Shown: in pieces, positions 1 through 7,138 of the stretch
Layout: every line of letters begins with the position of its first letter
How positions within the stretch are numbered: position 1 is the first letter of the stretch
Origin: DAOTZS01 sp034434335
Lineage (GTDB): Bacteria > Chloroflexota > Anaerolineae > CG2-30-64-16
NCBI GenBank assembly: GCA_034434335.1
Contig: DAOTZS010000037.1
Span: forward strand, 1-11,181
Length of the DNA stretch: 11,181 nucleotides
Direction: 5' to 3'
The notes under the pieces: generated by a model
Told to the model about the DNA's origin: nothing
The model's input: only the letters and a program-made list of their open reading frames with translations
Databases searched by the model: none
Position numbers and translations under genes: made by a program

Positions 1-468
1 CTGACCTTGCGCCGCCAGATTGACCCATCGGTCCCCATCTACGCCCACTGCGGAGGCAAGGAGGCCTTTGGCCGGGCGCCCGGCCAGGGGGTGGACCCGG
101 TAGTGGTAGTGCGCTTTGCGCGGCTGCTGGGTGGCGACTATTTCCGCGTCAGCACGGTGGGCGGCTACCTGGTCGGCGGCCAACCCGAAGAAGCGCTGGC
201 GCTGGCGCGAGCCATGAGCGAACCAATGGGCCATATCAAGCCGATGATGCCTGCGGTGTCGGGTGGCCTCAACCCGCGCACCCTTGGGCCTAATCTGGCG
301 ATCTTTGGCAACAACGCCCTCATGCTCGCCGGCACCGGCGTGACCACCCATCCCATGGGCATCCAGGCCGGCACAACTGCCATGCGCCAGGCCGCCGAAG
401 CGTTTCGGGCAGGAGTGTCCCTGGCCGACTACGCCCGTGATCACCCTGAACTGCGAGCTGTGCTATGA
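1..468 (+). CDS. RuBisCO-like protein (type IV-like), C-terminal part; 5' end outside window
   Basis: The frame is open from base 1, so the start lies beyond the left edge; about 155 residues are visible. They match the end of the RuBisCO large-subunit barrel: an AHCGG segment where RuBisCO has AHRAM, GGDYFRVSTVGGYL where RuBisCO has GGDHxHSGTVVGKL, SGGLNP for the SGGIH phosphate loop, and AGTGVTTHPMG for GGGTLGHPWG. By this hand alignment the active-site His294 is kept, Arg295 becomes Cys, His327 becomes Arg and the loop-6 Lys334 becomes Tyr. Lys334 is essential for carboxylation, so this is not a CO2-fixing RuBisCO. Known RuBisCO-like proteins act as enolases, isomerases or decarboxylases on sugar phosphates (methionine salvage, apionate pathways); the reaction here is unknown. 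The stop overlaps the next gene's start (ATGA), so the two are translationally coupled. The family call is firm and the function open. Confidence 0.88.
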   Translation: MTLRRQIDPSVPIYAHCGGKEAFGRAPGQGVDPVVVVRFARLLGGDYFRVSTVGGYLVGGQPEEALALARAMSEPMGHIKPMMPAVSGGLNPRTLGPNLAIFGNNALMLAGTGVTTHPMGIQAGTTAMRQAAEAFRAGVSLADYARDHPELRAVL

Positions 469-1541
469 GCAAATACTGCTCCATGACATCCCTCGAACGG
501 GCGATGACCACCATCCGCCACGGCATCCCCGATCGGGTGCCCGTGGACCTGCACAACTTCCTGACGGCTGCCGCCTATAGCGGCCAACGCATCTCGGAAG
601 TGCTGCAGGACGGGGAACTGATGGCCGAAACGCAGCTCCAGTTCTGGCGTGACTTCGGCCACGACATACTCCTGGTCGAGAACGGCGTGGTGGCCGAGGC
701 TCAGGCCTGCGGCTGCGGGGTCCTCTACCCGGACGACGGGCCTCCGCGCGTGGTCGAGCACGTCCTGGCCGACGGCCTGGAGCGGGTAGACGAGCTGGAG
801 GTGCCCGACCCCGAGATCGCGTTCCCTATGTGCGAGGTGTTGCGGGCCGTGCGCATCCTGCGCCGCGAGCTGGATGACAGGGTCTTCATCATGGGGCGGG
901 CCGATCAGGGGCCGGTGGCGCTGGCGGCGGCACTGCGCGGCTATGAGCAGTTCATCGTGGACCTGCAGGAGGGGGCGCAGCCCGCGCTGATCCACCGGGT
1001 GTTGGATTACTGCCGGCGGGTGCAGGTGCGCTATGCCCTGGCCCTGAAAGCTGCTGGCGCGCATGGCACCTCGACCGGCGAGGCCGGTGTGGACTTTATC
1101 GGGCCGCGGCTATATCGGCAGTTCGCCCACCCCCACGACTGCCGCCTGGTCCAGGATATCCAAAGTCCCGACTTCCCCCTGGCCCTGCACATCTGCGGCG
1201 ACGCCACCCTGATCCTGGCCGACATGGTGGCAACCGGCGCGCAGATCCTGGAGTTGGATTACAAGACCGACATGCACACGGCCAAGGCGCTCATGCAGGG
1301 TCGGGCGACCTTCCTCGGCCCGGTCAACCCGGAGCTGATCTGGGCCGGCACTCCGGCTGAGGTGGAAGCCGCGGCCCGTGAAGCCCTGGCGATCCTGGCC
1401 CCAGGCGGAGGATTCATCCTCGGGCCGGGGTGCGCGTTAGGCGCAACTACCCCGCCCGACAACATCCATGCCCTGATCGAGGCCGCGTACAAATACGGCA
1501 TCTACAACCCGGACGGCTCGCTGAAAGCCGGGCTCAATTGA
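465..1541 (+). CDS. URO-D superfamily protein with complete Zn-ligand set (MtaA/MtbA-like methyltransferase)
   Basis: This 358-residue protein has the usual length of the uroporphyrinogen decarboxylase superfamily. It carries His242-x-Cys244 (HICGD) and a late Cys323 in a GPGCALG loop. In the MtaA/MtbA methyl-corrinoid:coenzyme M methyltransferase branch, this His-Cys-Cys set binds the zinc that activates a thiol methyl acceptor. The N-terminal RQAGR-type signature of HemE is absent, so haem synthesis is unlikely. The start ATG overlaps the upstream RuBisCO-like stop by four bases, and the next gene begins 14 bp downstream, so the three form one operon. A corrinoid-dependent or thiol methyl transfer role, such as demethylating an imported methylated compound, is inferred from the zinc ligands. 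No corrinoid protein gene is visible, though one could lie to the left. It could also be a non-methyltransferase member of the superfamily. Confidence 0.85.
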   Translation: MSKYCSMTSLERAMTTIRHGIPDRVPVDLHNFLTAAAYSGQRISEVLQDGELMAETQLQFWRDFGHDILLVENGVVAEAQACGCGVLYPDDGPPRVVEHVLADGLERVDELEVPDPEIAFPMCEVLRAVRILRRELDDRVFIMGRADQGPVALAAALRGYEQFIVDLQEGAQPALIHRVLDYCRRVQVRYALALKAAGAHGTSTGEAGVDFIGPRLYRQFAHPHDCRLVQDIQSPDFPLALHICGDATLILADMVATGAQILELDYKTDMHTAKALMQGRATFLGPVNPELIWAGTPAEVEAAAREALAILAPGGGFILGPGCALGATTPPDNIHALIEAAYKYGIYNPDGSLKAGLN

Positions 1542-1555
1542 GAGGAGATCCGCCC

Positions 1556-2608
1556 ATGTCGCTGACCCATCGCGAGAACTGGCTGCGGGCAGTTGAATTC
1601 CGCTACCCTGAATGGATACCTTGCAGGATCGCATTTTCACCCCTCACCTGGCACACCTATCGCCGCGACCTGGAGAAGATTGTGCTGGAGCACCCCAGGA
1701 TCTTCCCCGATTACGATCCGGCCTGTGCCAACTTCTATGACGAAATGCCGGTGGTCTATCGCCAGGGTGAGTACTACCTGGATAGCTGGGGGTGCCTGTG
1801 GTACAACCAGCAGCACGGGCTGGAGGGCCAGGTAGTGCGCCATCCCCTGGCGGACTGGGCCGCCCTGGAGACCTATCAGATGCCCGATCCCCTGGTGATG
1901 GCCGAGCGCGGGCCTTGGGAGTGGGATAAGATCGTGGCGGATATCCGCAAGCGGCGCCAACAGGGCCTGCTGGTCATGGGCGGTGCCGAGCGGTTGTTCG
2001 ACCGCCTCTACTTCTTGCGGGGCTTCGAGAACCTGATGGTGGATTTCGCCGAAGGCCGGCCCGAGCTGGAGCGGCTGATCGCCATGCTGGAAGAGCACGA
2101 GATGATCTTGGTGCGGCGCTGGCTGGAGCTGGGGGTGGATGTGGTGGCCTTCCACACCGACATTGGCACCCAAAAGGGCCTGATGATCAGCCCGCAAGCT
2201 TTCCGGCGCTATCTGAAGCCAATGTTTCAGCGCCTCTTTCAGACGTGTCGGACCGCAGGTGTCCACGTCCACCTCTCCTCGGACGGCAATATCCTGGACA
2301 TTGTGGATGACCTGATCGAGTGCGGGGTCTCGGTTCACGACCCGCAGTTGCGCGCCTGCACGCTGGAGGGCATCGTCGGGGCGTATCGGGGGAAGTTGTG
2401 TGCAGAGGTTGATCTCGACCGCCAGGGCTTCCCCTTCATGACGGCGCAGCAGATCCGAGAGCAGGTGAGGCAGGTGGTGGACGCCATGGCGTTGCCGGAG
2501 GGTGGGCTGATGGTGTTGGCGGCGGTCTACGGCGCGGACGTGCCGCTGCGCAACATCGCGGCACTCTGCGAGGCGATGGAGGAGTATTGTTTTCCAGAGT
2601 CAGGGTAG
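1556..2608 (+). CDS. URO-D superfamily protein lacking the zinc ligands
   Basis: This is a 350-residue protein. The ATG at 1556 was chosen because a GAGGAG ribosome binding site sits 8 bases upstream at 1542-1547; the longer frame from 1430 would overlap the previous gene by more than 100 bases. Superfamily features include an N-terminal TPxR-like segment (HRENWLRAVEFRYPEWIP), a central GVDVVAFHTDIG strand, the barrel segment around HVHLSSDGN (237-245) and a C-terminal VPLRNI (329-334). Aligned with its two neighbours, the HxC zinc motif reads Ser241-Ser-Asp243 and the late Cys position is Val324, so the MtaA-type zinc site is gone. It may be a catalytically distinct paralogue, a decarboxylase-like enzyme, or a partner subunit of the preceding protein. 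It ends the operon facing a convergent gene about 80 bp away. Confidence 0.82.
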   Translation: MSLTHRENWLRAVEFRYPEWIPCRIAFSPLTWHTYRRDLEKIVLEHPRIFPDYDPACANFYDEMPVVYRQGEYYLDSWGCLWYNQQHGLEGQVVRHPLADWAALETYQMPDPLVMAERGPWEWDKIVADIRKRRQQGLLVMGGAERLFDRLYFLRGFENLMVDFAEGRPELERLIAMLEEHEMILVRRWLELGVDVVAFHTDIGTQKGLMISPQAFRRYLKPMFQRLFQTCRTAGVHVHLSSDGNILDIVDDLIECGVSVHDPQLRACTLEGIVGAYRGKLCAEVDLDRQGFPFMTAQQIREQVRQVVDAMALPEGGLMVLAAVYGADVPLRNIAALCEAMEEYCFPESG

Positions 2609-2665
2609 AATGGGATGGGCCGTATAGCATCTGGCCCGTGTGAGATATAGGGAGGCATTGGCTGA

Positions 2666-2696
2666 GGTTATGAGCCTTGGCGAGGGGCTTATAACC
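2666..2696. terminator. Stem-loop between convergent genes, possible transcript-end structure
   Basis: GGTTATGAGCC (2666-2676) pairs with GGCTTATAACC (2686-2696) in an 11-bp stem with a 9-base loop. One position is G-U in the + transcript and C-A in the - transcript, so the fold favours the + operon. It overlaps the last codons and stop of the - strand URO-D gene. No T-run follows on either strand, so it is not a classical intrinsic terminator, but its place between two converging operons suits transcript ending or 3'-end protection. A weaker 5-bp GGGCC/GGCCC stem lies at 2617-2637. Confidence 0.4.
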
Positions 2697-3714
2697 GGGC
2701 AGCCTCTTCCAGAAAAGCACGGATGTTGCGCAGCGGCGTCTCCGGCATGATGCCGTTGCCGGCGGCCAGCAGGAAGCCGCCTTCGGGGCGGCGGAAGATA
2801 CGGGCAACCTCCTGCACGCCGGTCCGCACCTCCTCTTCCGTCCCCTCAGGCAGCAGATGTTGGACGTCGATCCCCACCAGGAAGCTGATCCGACCCCCAA
2901 AGCGGTCGGCCACCTGGCGGTAGTCCATGGTGTGGGCCTGGATCGGATGGATGACGTCCAACCCGATCTCAATGAAATCCTCGATAATGTCCATCACATT
3001 GCCGCAGGTATGCAGCCAGAAGTGCATCCCCAATGCATGGGTCTCGGCGATCAGCTCAGCGTAGAGCGGCTTGAGGAACCTGCGGAAAGTAGCGGGGCTC
3101 ATCATCAGGGCCCGTTGGGAGCCCAGGTCGTCTGAAGTGAAGATGCCATCAACTCCGCAGGCGGCGAAATGGCGCACAGCCTTAATGTGGTGATCCAGGA
3201 TGGCCCGGCTGAGCCGTGTCAGCTCGTGGGGGTGTTCCAGGAAGTCCAGCAGGGTGTTCTGCATGCCCCGGATAGCCCACAGCCGCTCGTAGAAGCAGAA
3301 CCACCAGTGCCCCAGCACATACTGGTCAGGGTGATTGGCGACGAAGGAGCGCACACCGTCGAATAGCCCTTCTTGGCGGCTGATGTCGGGGAATTCGGCC
3401 AGATAGGCTTCCAGGTCGCGCCAGTCAGGCAGCAGAATACGGGAGTCCAGGCTGGTGCCGACAGGACTGGGGCTGCCTGAGAACGCCCAACGGTAATTCG
3501 GGTCAGGCGTGGGTGAGGTGTATTCGCCTGGCGTGATGTAGGTTACGGCTGGCACATCGTCCGGGATATCGTCGGAGATCTCAAAGAGCTGGGCTCCATA
3601 CTTCTCGAATGTCCCTTCCCCCCACCACTTGTGGAAGGCCAGCGGTACCACGTTTACCCCACGGCGCTCTACTACAGCGCGCACCGTCTCCTTGGAGTAA
3701 GGTGCTCGTATCAT
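2689..3714 (-). CDS. URO-D superfamily protein, last gene of the ABC importer operon
   Basis: This is a 341-residue member of the uroporphyrinogen decarboxylase superfamily. It keeps the first two zinc-ligand positions, His235 and Cys237 in HTCGN, but the late Cys is replaced by Asn320 (LLAAGNGI). The end, TPLRNIRAFLEE, matches the + strand paralogue's VPLRNI helix, and LMMSPATFRRFLKPLY matches that protein's LMISPQAFRRYLKPMF closely, so these two are nearer to each other than to the 465-1541 protein. The ATG lies 9 bp after the stop of the upstream permease gene, with AAGGGG overlapping that gene's end as a rather distant ribosome binding site. Co-transcription with the importer implies it works on the imported compound; the reaction is unknown. 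The partial zinc site leaves methyl transfer possible but unproven. Confidence 0.84.
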   Translation of the reverse strand: MIRAPYSKETVRAVVERRGVNVVPLAFHKWWGEGTFEKYGAQLFEISDDIPDDVPAVTYITPGEYTSPTPDPNYRWAFSGSPSPVGTSLDSRILLPDWRDLEAYLAEFPDISRQEGLFDGVRSFVANHPDQYVLGHWWFCFYERLWAIRGMQNTLLDFLEHPHELTRLSRAILDHHIKAVRHFAACGVDGIFTSDDLGSQRALMMSPATFRRFLKPLYAELIAETHALGMHFWLHTCGNVMDIIEDFIEIGLDVIHPIQAHTMDYRQVADRFGGRISFLVGIDVQHLLPEGTEEEVRTGVQEVARIFRRPEGGFLLAAGNGIMPETPLRNIRAFLEEAARL

Positions 3715-3723
3715 CCGCTATCG

Positions 3724-4629
3724 CTACCCCTTTATGGCCCCTGCCGTGATGCCGGCGACGAACTGTTCACGCCCAATGAAGAAGATGATCAGCACAGGCA
3801 GAGTGGCCAGAAAAGCGCCTGCCAGGATCATGCCGTACTCGACTTTGTACAGGCCGTACAGGGTGGCCAGGCCCACGGGATAAGTGAACTTGGAGGCCGA
3901 CCGCAAGACGATCAGGGGCCAGAGGTAGTTGTTCCACGAGCCCAGGAAGGTAAGGACGGCCAGGATGCTCAGCCCAGCTCCAGAGAGAGGCAGCCCGATA
4001 CGCAGAAACAACCCGAACTCTGACGCGCCGTCAATGCGGCCGGCATCCAGCAACTCACTGGGGATGCCCAGCATGATCTGGCGCATGAAGAAGGCGCCGA
4101 ACGCGCTCAGCGCGCCGGGGATGATGATCGCCCAGTAAGTATCCAGCCAGCCGATGCGCACCATAAGCAGGAAGAGGGGGACCAGGGCGACCTGGCCGGG
4201 GAACATCATGGTAGCCAGGAGGAACCCGAAGAGCGGCTTCTTAGCCCGGAACTCGTACTTGGCAAAGCCCCAGCCGACCAGGGCGGAGATGAACAGCGAG
4301 AGGGCGGTCTGGGTGATCGCAATCAGCGCGCTATTGGCAAATTGGTGGATGAAGGGGATCTCCTTGCCACTGAGCAGGCGTACATAGTTGCTGGTTGTGG
4401 GTGCTCTGGGAATCAGGGTCAGCGGGTAGGAGAACATCTCGGAGTTCAGCTTGAATGAGCCCGAGATCATGTATAGGAAAGGCACCGCGGTAAGGATTGC
4501 CAGCACGATGAGGACCGTATAGATGACCGTCATGCGTACAATCTGGGATATGCGTATCCAGCTTATCCCTGCAGCACCGCGTGTGCCGGTCCTGGCTTGT
4601 CTGCGAGAAGAAAAGTCCGTGGCCGCCAT
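3724..4629 (-). CDS. ABC sugar-type importer permease, MalG/UgpE family (CUT1)
   Basis: This 301-residue inner-membrane protein has six predicted hydrophobic spans (about 33-57, 98-122, 132-156, 164-182, 219-243 and 267-286). It has the cytoplasmic EAA-type coupling loop (LLDAGRIDGASEF onward to GLP, about 193-214) that docks to the ATPase. Sequence and length fit the MalG half of a CUT1 importer for oligosaccharides, glycosides or polyol phosphates. An alternative GTG at 4641 overlaps the upstream gene by 11 bases. I prefer the ATG at 4629-4627, one base after that gene's stop and a few bases after GAGGA, which implies translational coupling. The N-terminal 25 or so residues are charged and cytoplasmic. 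It pairs with the permease encoded at 4631-5512. The substrate cannot be read from the permease. Confidence 0.93.
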   Translation of the reverse strand: MAATDFSSRRQARTGTRGAAGISWIRISQIVRMTVIYTVLIVLAILTAVPFLYMISGSFKLNSEMFSYPLTLIPRAPTTSNYVRLLSGKEIPFIHQFANSALIAITQTALSLFISALVGWGFAKYEFRAKKPLFGFLLATMMFPGQVALVPLFLLMVRIGWLDTYWAIIIPGALSAFGAFFMRQIMLGIPSELLDAGRIDGASEFGLFLRIGLPLSGAGLSILAVLTFLGSWNNYLWPLIVLRSASKFTYPVGLATLYGLYKVEYGMILAGAFLATLPVLIIFFIGREQFVAGITAGAIKG

Positions 4630-4630
4630 G

Positions 4631-5512
4631 TCAGTCCTCACGAAATGCGCCCAGGAGCCGTAATTGGATCAGGGAAAGGACCAGGATAATCAGAGTCAGC
4701 GCGTAACCGATCGCCGAAGCATAGCCGAACTTCATGTACCGGAAACCGGTGAGGTAGAGGTACATGGTCATGAACAACCCCGCGTTTCTGACCCCACCCT
4801 CGGCGCCCACCAGCAGAAATGGCTCGCCGAACATGTTATACGAGCCGATGATGGCGATGACCACCGTGAAGAGCAGCACGGGACGGAGCAGAGGCAAGGT
4901 GACATAACGAAAGACCTGCCAGCGACTCGCGCCGTCGATCTGGGCCGCTTCCGTCACCTCTTGTGGGATGTTCTGGAGGCCAGCCAGGAAGTAGAGCGCG
5001 TTGATCCCGGTATAGCGCCATAAACCGACAATGATGATGGCGGGCATGATCAGCCACGGCTCCATCATCCATCGCAGGGGTGGCAGTCCTAACGGCTTCA
5101 GCAGCCAGTTGTTGATCAGGCCGTACTCCAGGTCGAATACCAGGCGGAAAATGATGGCCACCACCACCCCTGAGGTGATGTTGGGGGTGAAATAGAAAAG
5201 CCGAAAGAAGCTGCCAAACGGCAGCCGGCGCATGTTAAAGGCCAGCCCCAGCAACAGCGCGGCTGGCAGGATGAGAAAAAGGCTGCCAGCGGCATAGTAG
5301 GTGGTGTTTACCACCGCCTTGAGAAACCGCTCGTCACTGAGCAGCTTGATGTAGTTGCCCAGCCCCACCCACTGAGGTGTGCTGCCGATCCCGGTCTGCT
5401 TGAAAAAGCTGAGATAGAACGCCCACGCCACGGGGTAGAGGAAAAAGAAGGCATAGCCGATAAAGAAAGGGCTAATAAACAGATAGGGGGCAATCCGTCG
5501 CTGCCATGACAT
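4631..5512 (-). CDS. ABC sugar-type importer permease, MalF/UgpA family (CUT1)
   Basis: This 293-residue inner-membrane protein has the typical N-terminal segment RRIAPYLFISPFFIGY, six hydrophobic spans and a textbook EAA loop: EAAQIDGASRWQVFRYVTLP at about 188-207, with the conserved Gly194 and a Leu-Pro end. It is short like UgpA and LacF rather than enlarged like E. coli MalF. The ATG is preceded by GAGGTG about 9 bases upstream. Its stop lies one base before the preferred start of the MalG-type gene. It is separated from the binding-protein gene by 76 bp containing a large hairpin, which could lower its expression relative to the binding protein. With its partner it would form the membrane channel. 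The required ATPase is not encoded here and is presumably shared from elsewhere, as in many CUT1 systems. Confidence 0.94.
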   Translation of the reverse strand: MSWQRRIAPYLFISPFFIGYAFFFLYPVAWAFYLSFFKQTGIGSTPQWVGLGNYIKLLSDERFLKAVVNTTYYAAGSLFLILPAALLLGLAFNMRRLPFGSFFRLFYFTPNITSGVVVAIIFRLVFDLEYGLINNWLLKPLGLPPLRWMMEPWLIMPAIIIVGLWRYTGINALYFLAGLQNIPQEVTEAAQIDGASRWQVFRYVTLPLLRPVLLFTVVIAIIGSYNMFGEPFLLVGAEGGVRNAGLFMTMYLYLTGFRYMKFGYASAIGYALTLIILVLSLIQLRLLGAFRED

Positions 5513-5533
5513 TTGCTGTACACCTCGTTGCGC

Positions 5534-5576
5534 GACTACCTCCGGAGATAGCCCTCGGCTATCCCCGGAGGTAGTC
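5534..5576 (-). promoter_or_regulatory. Large intercistronic hairpin between binding-protein and permease genes
   Basis: GACTACCTCCGG (5534-5545) is a perfect 12-bp inverted match to CCGGAGGTAGTC (5565-5576). After a single A-C mismatch, GATAGCC (5547-5553) pairs with GGCTATC (5557-5563) around a 3-base loop. The result is a 43-base, almost fully paired stem-loop. It follows the binding-protein stop by 12 bases and precedes the permease ribosome binding site. No T-run follows in the direction of transcription. Such structures after binding-protein genes are known (malE-malF) to protect the upstream message so that binding protein exceeds permease; that role here is an inference. Confidence 0.75.
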
Positions 5577-5588
5577 TGTTGGACCCAA

Positions 5589-6944
5589 TTAGATGGCGCC
5601 TTCTTCCTTCATGATGTCGCGGACCTTATTCGCTACATCGGTGAAAGCGTCTCTGGGGGTTACCTTTCCGTCATACATATCTTGCCACAGCGGCCCCAGG
5701 AGGCTGTTCAACTCCGACCGATAGGGGCTTTGGTACTGGGGAGGTACTTCGGGCGCCACATCGGCGAACACGGCCCCCATGTCTTGCCCGCTATAGTATT
5801 CGTCAGGGATATGGAGGCGCGGGTCAGCCATGGCCGGGATAAACGGCGGCCACAGGTGGGTCTCCAGATAGCGGCGCACATTGCCTTCCACCGAGAGCAT
5901 CGAGTACTCCATGAACTTCCACGCTTCATCAACATACTTGGAGTACTTGACAATGCAGTTGCCGGTGCCGCCGTAGCAGGAGGTGCGCCGGCCGCCCGGC
6001 TTCCAGGCCGGCAGAGGCATGGCCTTCCACTTCCCCTGGCCCTCAGGCACGTAGTCCTTCAGGAAGCCGGCATACCAGTCAGCCTGCGCGCCCAGGGTCA
6101 GGAATTTGCCCTCCTTGATAGCCGTCCACCAGGCATCCCCTGGAGGCCCCTGTCGGCAGATCTTATACTTATCACGCAGGTCAAGGTTCCACTGCATGAT
6201 CTCGATGGAGAGGTCCGTATCCAGCGTGACGTTCCCGTCGGCATCGAAGTAATCGCTGTCGGCCTGGCGTAATAGCAGCTCGTGCACCATGAAGCTGGTG
6301 GCCACCACATCGTCCTTGCACAGAGGCTGCATGGCGTTGATCCAGTCTTCCCAGGTCACGATCTTGCTGACATCCACCCCAGCCCCCTCGAGGATATCAG
6401 CGCGGTAGTAGACGACGCAGGGGGTCAGCGCATGCTCCACACCATAGATCTTGCCCTTGTAGGTGTAGAGCGCCTCGCGCGAGGCCACCAGTTTGTCCAT
6501 GTAGCCGCCCGCCTTGAGCAGGTCTGTCAGGTCTACCAGCCCAACGTCTCCGCCGCCCCGCAGGAACCCACCGAAACGCCCTTGCTCCAGGTCAACCAGG
6601 TCCGGTGCTCCGACGCCACCTGCCTGGAGCGCGATCTGCGTCTTGTCGTGCATATCACCGTAGGCGATCTCGGTGACGTTCAGCTCGAAGTCGGGGTTCA
6701 CCTCTTTCTTATAATCCTCTGCCATCGAGCGGAACCAGCGCGCATGAGTGTTGACGAAGGTCCACAATTCCAGCTTGATTGGCCCCTTGGCTGGCGGCTG
6801 TGGCGCCTCGGTCGGCTTCTCGGCGGGCTTGGGTGCTTCTGTGGGTGCCGTAGGAGCCGGCGGGGCAACACAGGCAGCCAGCAACGAAGTGCCAGCCGTG
6901 ACACCGGCCAGTTTGATAAACTCACGACGGCTTAGCTTAGACAT
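5589..6944 (-). CDS. ABC importer substrate-binding lipoprotein (family 1, sugar-type), Tat signal
   Basis: This 451-residue extracytoplasmic binding protein would deliver substrate to the two permeases encoded downstream. The N-terminus has a twin-arginine motif (SRREFIK, residues 5-11), a short hydrophobic stretch and a lipobox LLAAC with the lipidated Cys25. A low-complexity Pro/Ala/Thr/Glu/Lys linker follows to about residue 54. The mature domain begins with KLELWTF and shows the family-1 pattern (IYGVEHALTPCVVYYRADILE, then a hinge and a Trp-rich C-terminal lobe with DAWWTAIKEGK and YGGTGNCIV). Length fits CUT1 binding proteins. The ATG at 6944 is preceded by AGGAGGG 4-5 bases upstream. 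It is the first gene of the operon and has a strong hairpin after its stop. The many aromatic residues suit a carbohydrate or glycoside ligand, but the ligand is not determinable. Confidence 0.94.
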   Translation of the reverse strand: MSKLSRREFIKLAGVTAGTSLLAACVAPPAPTAPTEAPKPAEKPTEAPQPPAKGPIKLELWTFVNTHARWFRSMAEDYKKEVNPDFELNVTEIAYGDMHDKTQIALQAGGVGAPDLVDLEQGRFGGFLRGGGDVGLVDLTDLLKAGGYMDKLVASREALYTYKGKIYGVEHALTPCVVYYRADILEGAGVDVSKIVTWEDWINAMQPLCKDDVVATSFMVHELLLRQADSDYFDADGNVTLDTDLSIEIMQWNLDLRDKYKICRQGPPGDAWWTAIKEGKFLTLGAQADWYAGFLKDYVPEGQGKWKAMPLPAWKPGGRRTSCYGGTGNCIVKYSKYVDEAWKFMEYSMLSVEGNVRRYLETHLWPPFIPAMADPRLHIPDEYYSGQDMGAVFADVAPEVPPQYQSPYRSELNSLLGPLWQDMYDGKVTPRDAFTDVANKVRDIMKEEGAI

Positions 6945-7138
6945 AGCTCCCTCCTGATAAGGTTATATAGGCAAGCCAGATACAAGCCTAACCAGCTATT
7001 GAGTTACCGTATCCACAGCTCGAAAGGCATATTGGTCTCTCCCGCATCACCTCCTGTCTTGAAGCCAGCCTGAACCTGATGTTGTTGTAACTATATCCCC
7101 TCCCCCGCTCGCCTTTGGCGGCAGGAGAGGGGAGAAAA

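Noticed and set aside
1..468. Genuine carbon-fixing RuBisCO large subunit
   Set aside because: The loop-6 Lys, His327 and Arg295 equivalents are replaced, and the neighbours are not Calvin-cycle genes.
441..1064. 207-codon open frame on the minus strand opposite the first URO-D gene
   Set aside because: It lies entirely antisense to well-supported coding sequence, has His/Gln/Arg-rich composition typical of GC-rich shadow frames, and shows no recognisable motif.
465..3714. HemE-type uroporphyrinogen decarboxylases for haem synthesis
   Set aside because: Three divergent paralogues lack the HemE N-terminal RQAGR signature and sit with an importer and a RuBisCO-like gene, not with hem genes.
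6282..6935. 217-codon + strand open frame opposite the binding-protein gene
   Set aside because: It is antisense to a gene with a Tat motif, lipobox and family-1 binding-protein features, and has no good start context or recognisable domain.
7046..7055. ATCACCTCCT on the + strand, identical to the 3' end of 16S rRNA
   Set aside because: Only these ten bases match; the flanks do not resemble 16S or a spacer, so it is not an rRNA fragment.
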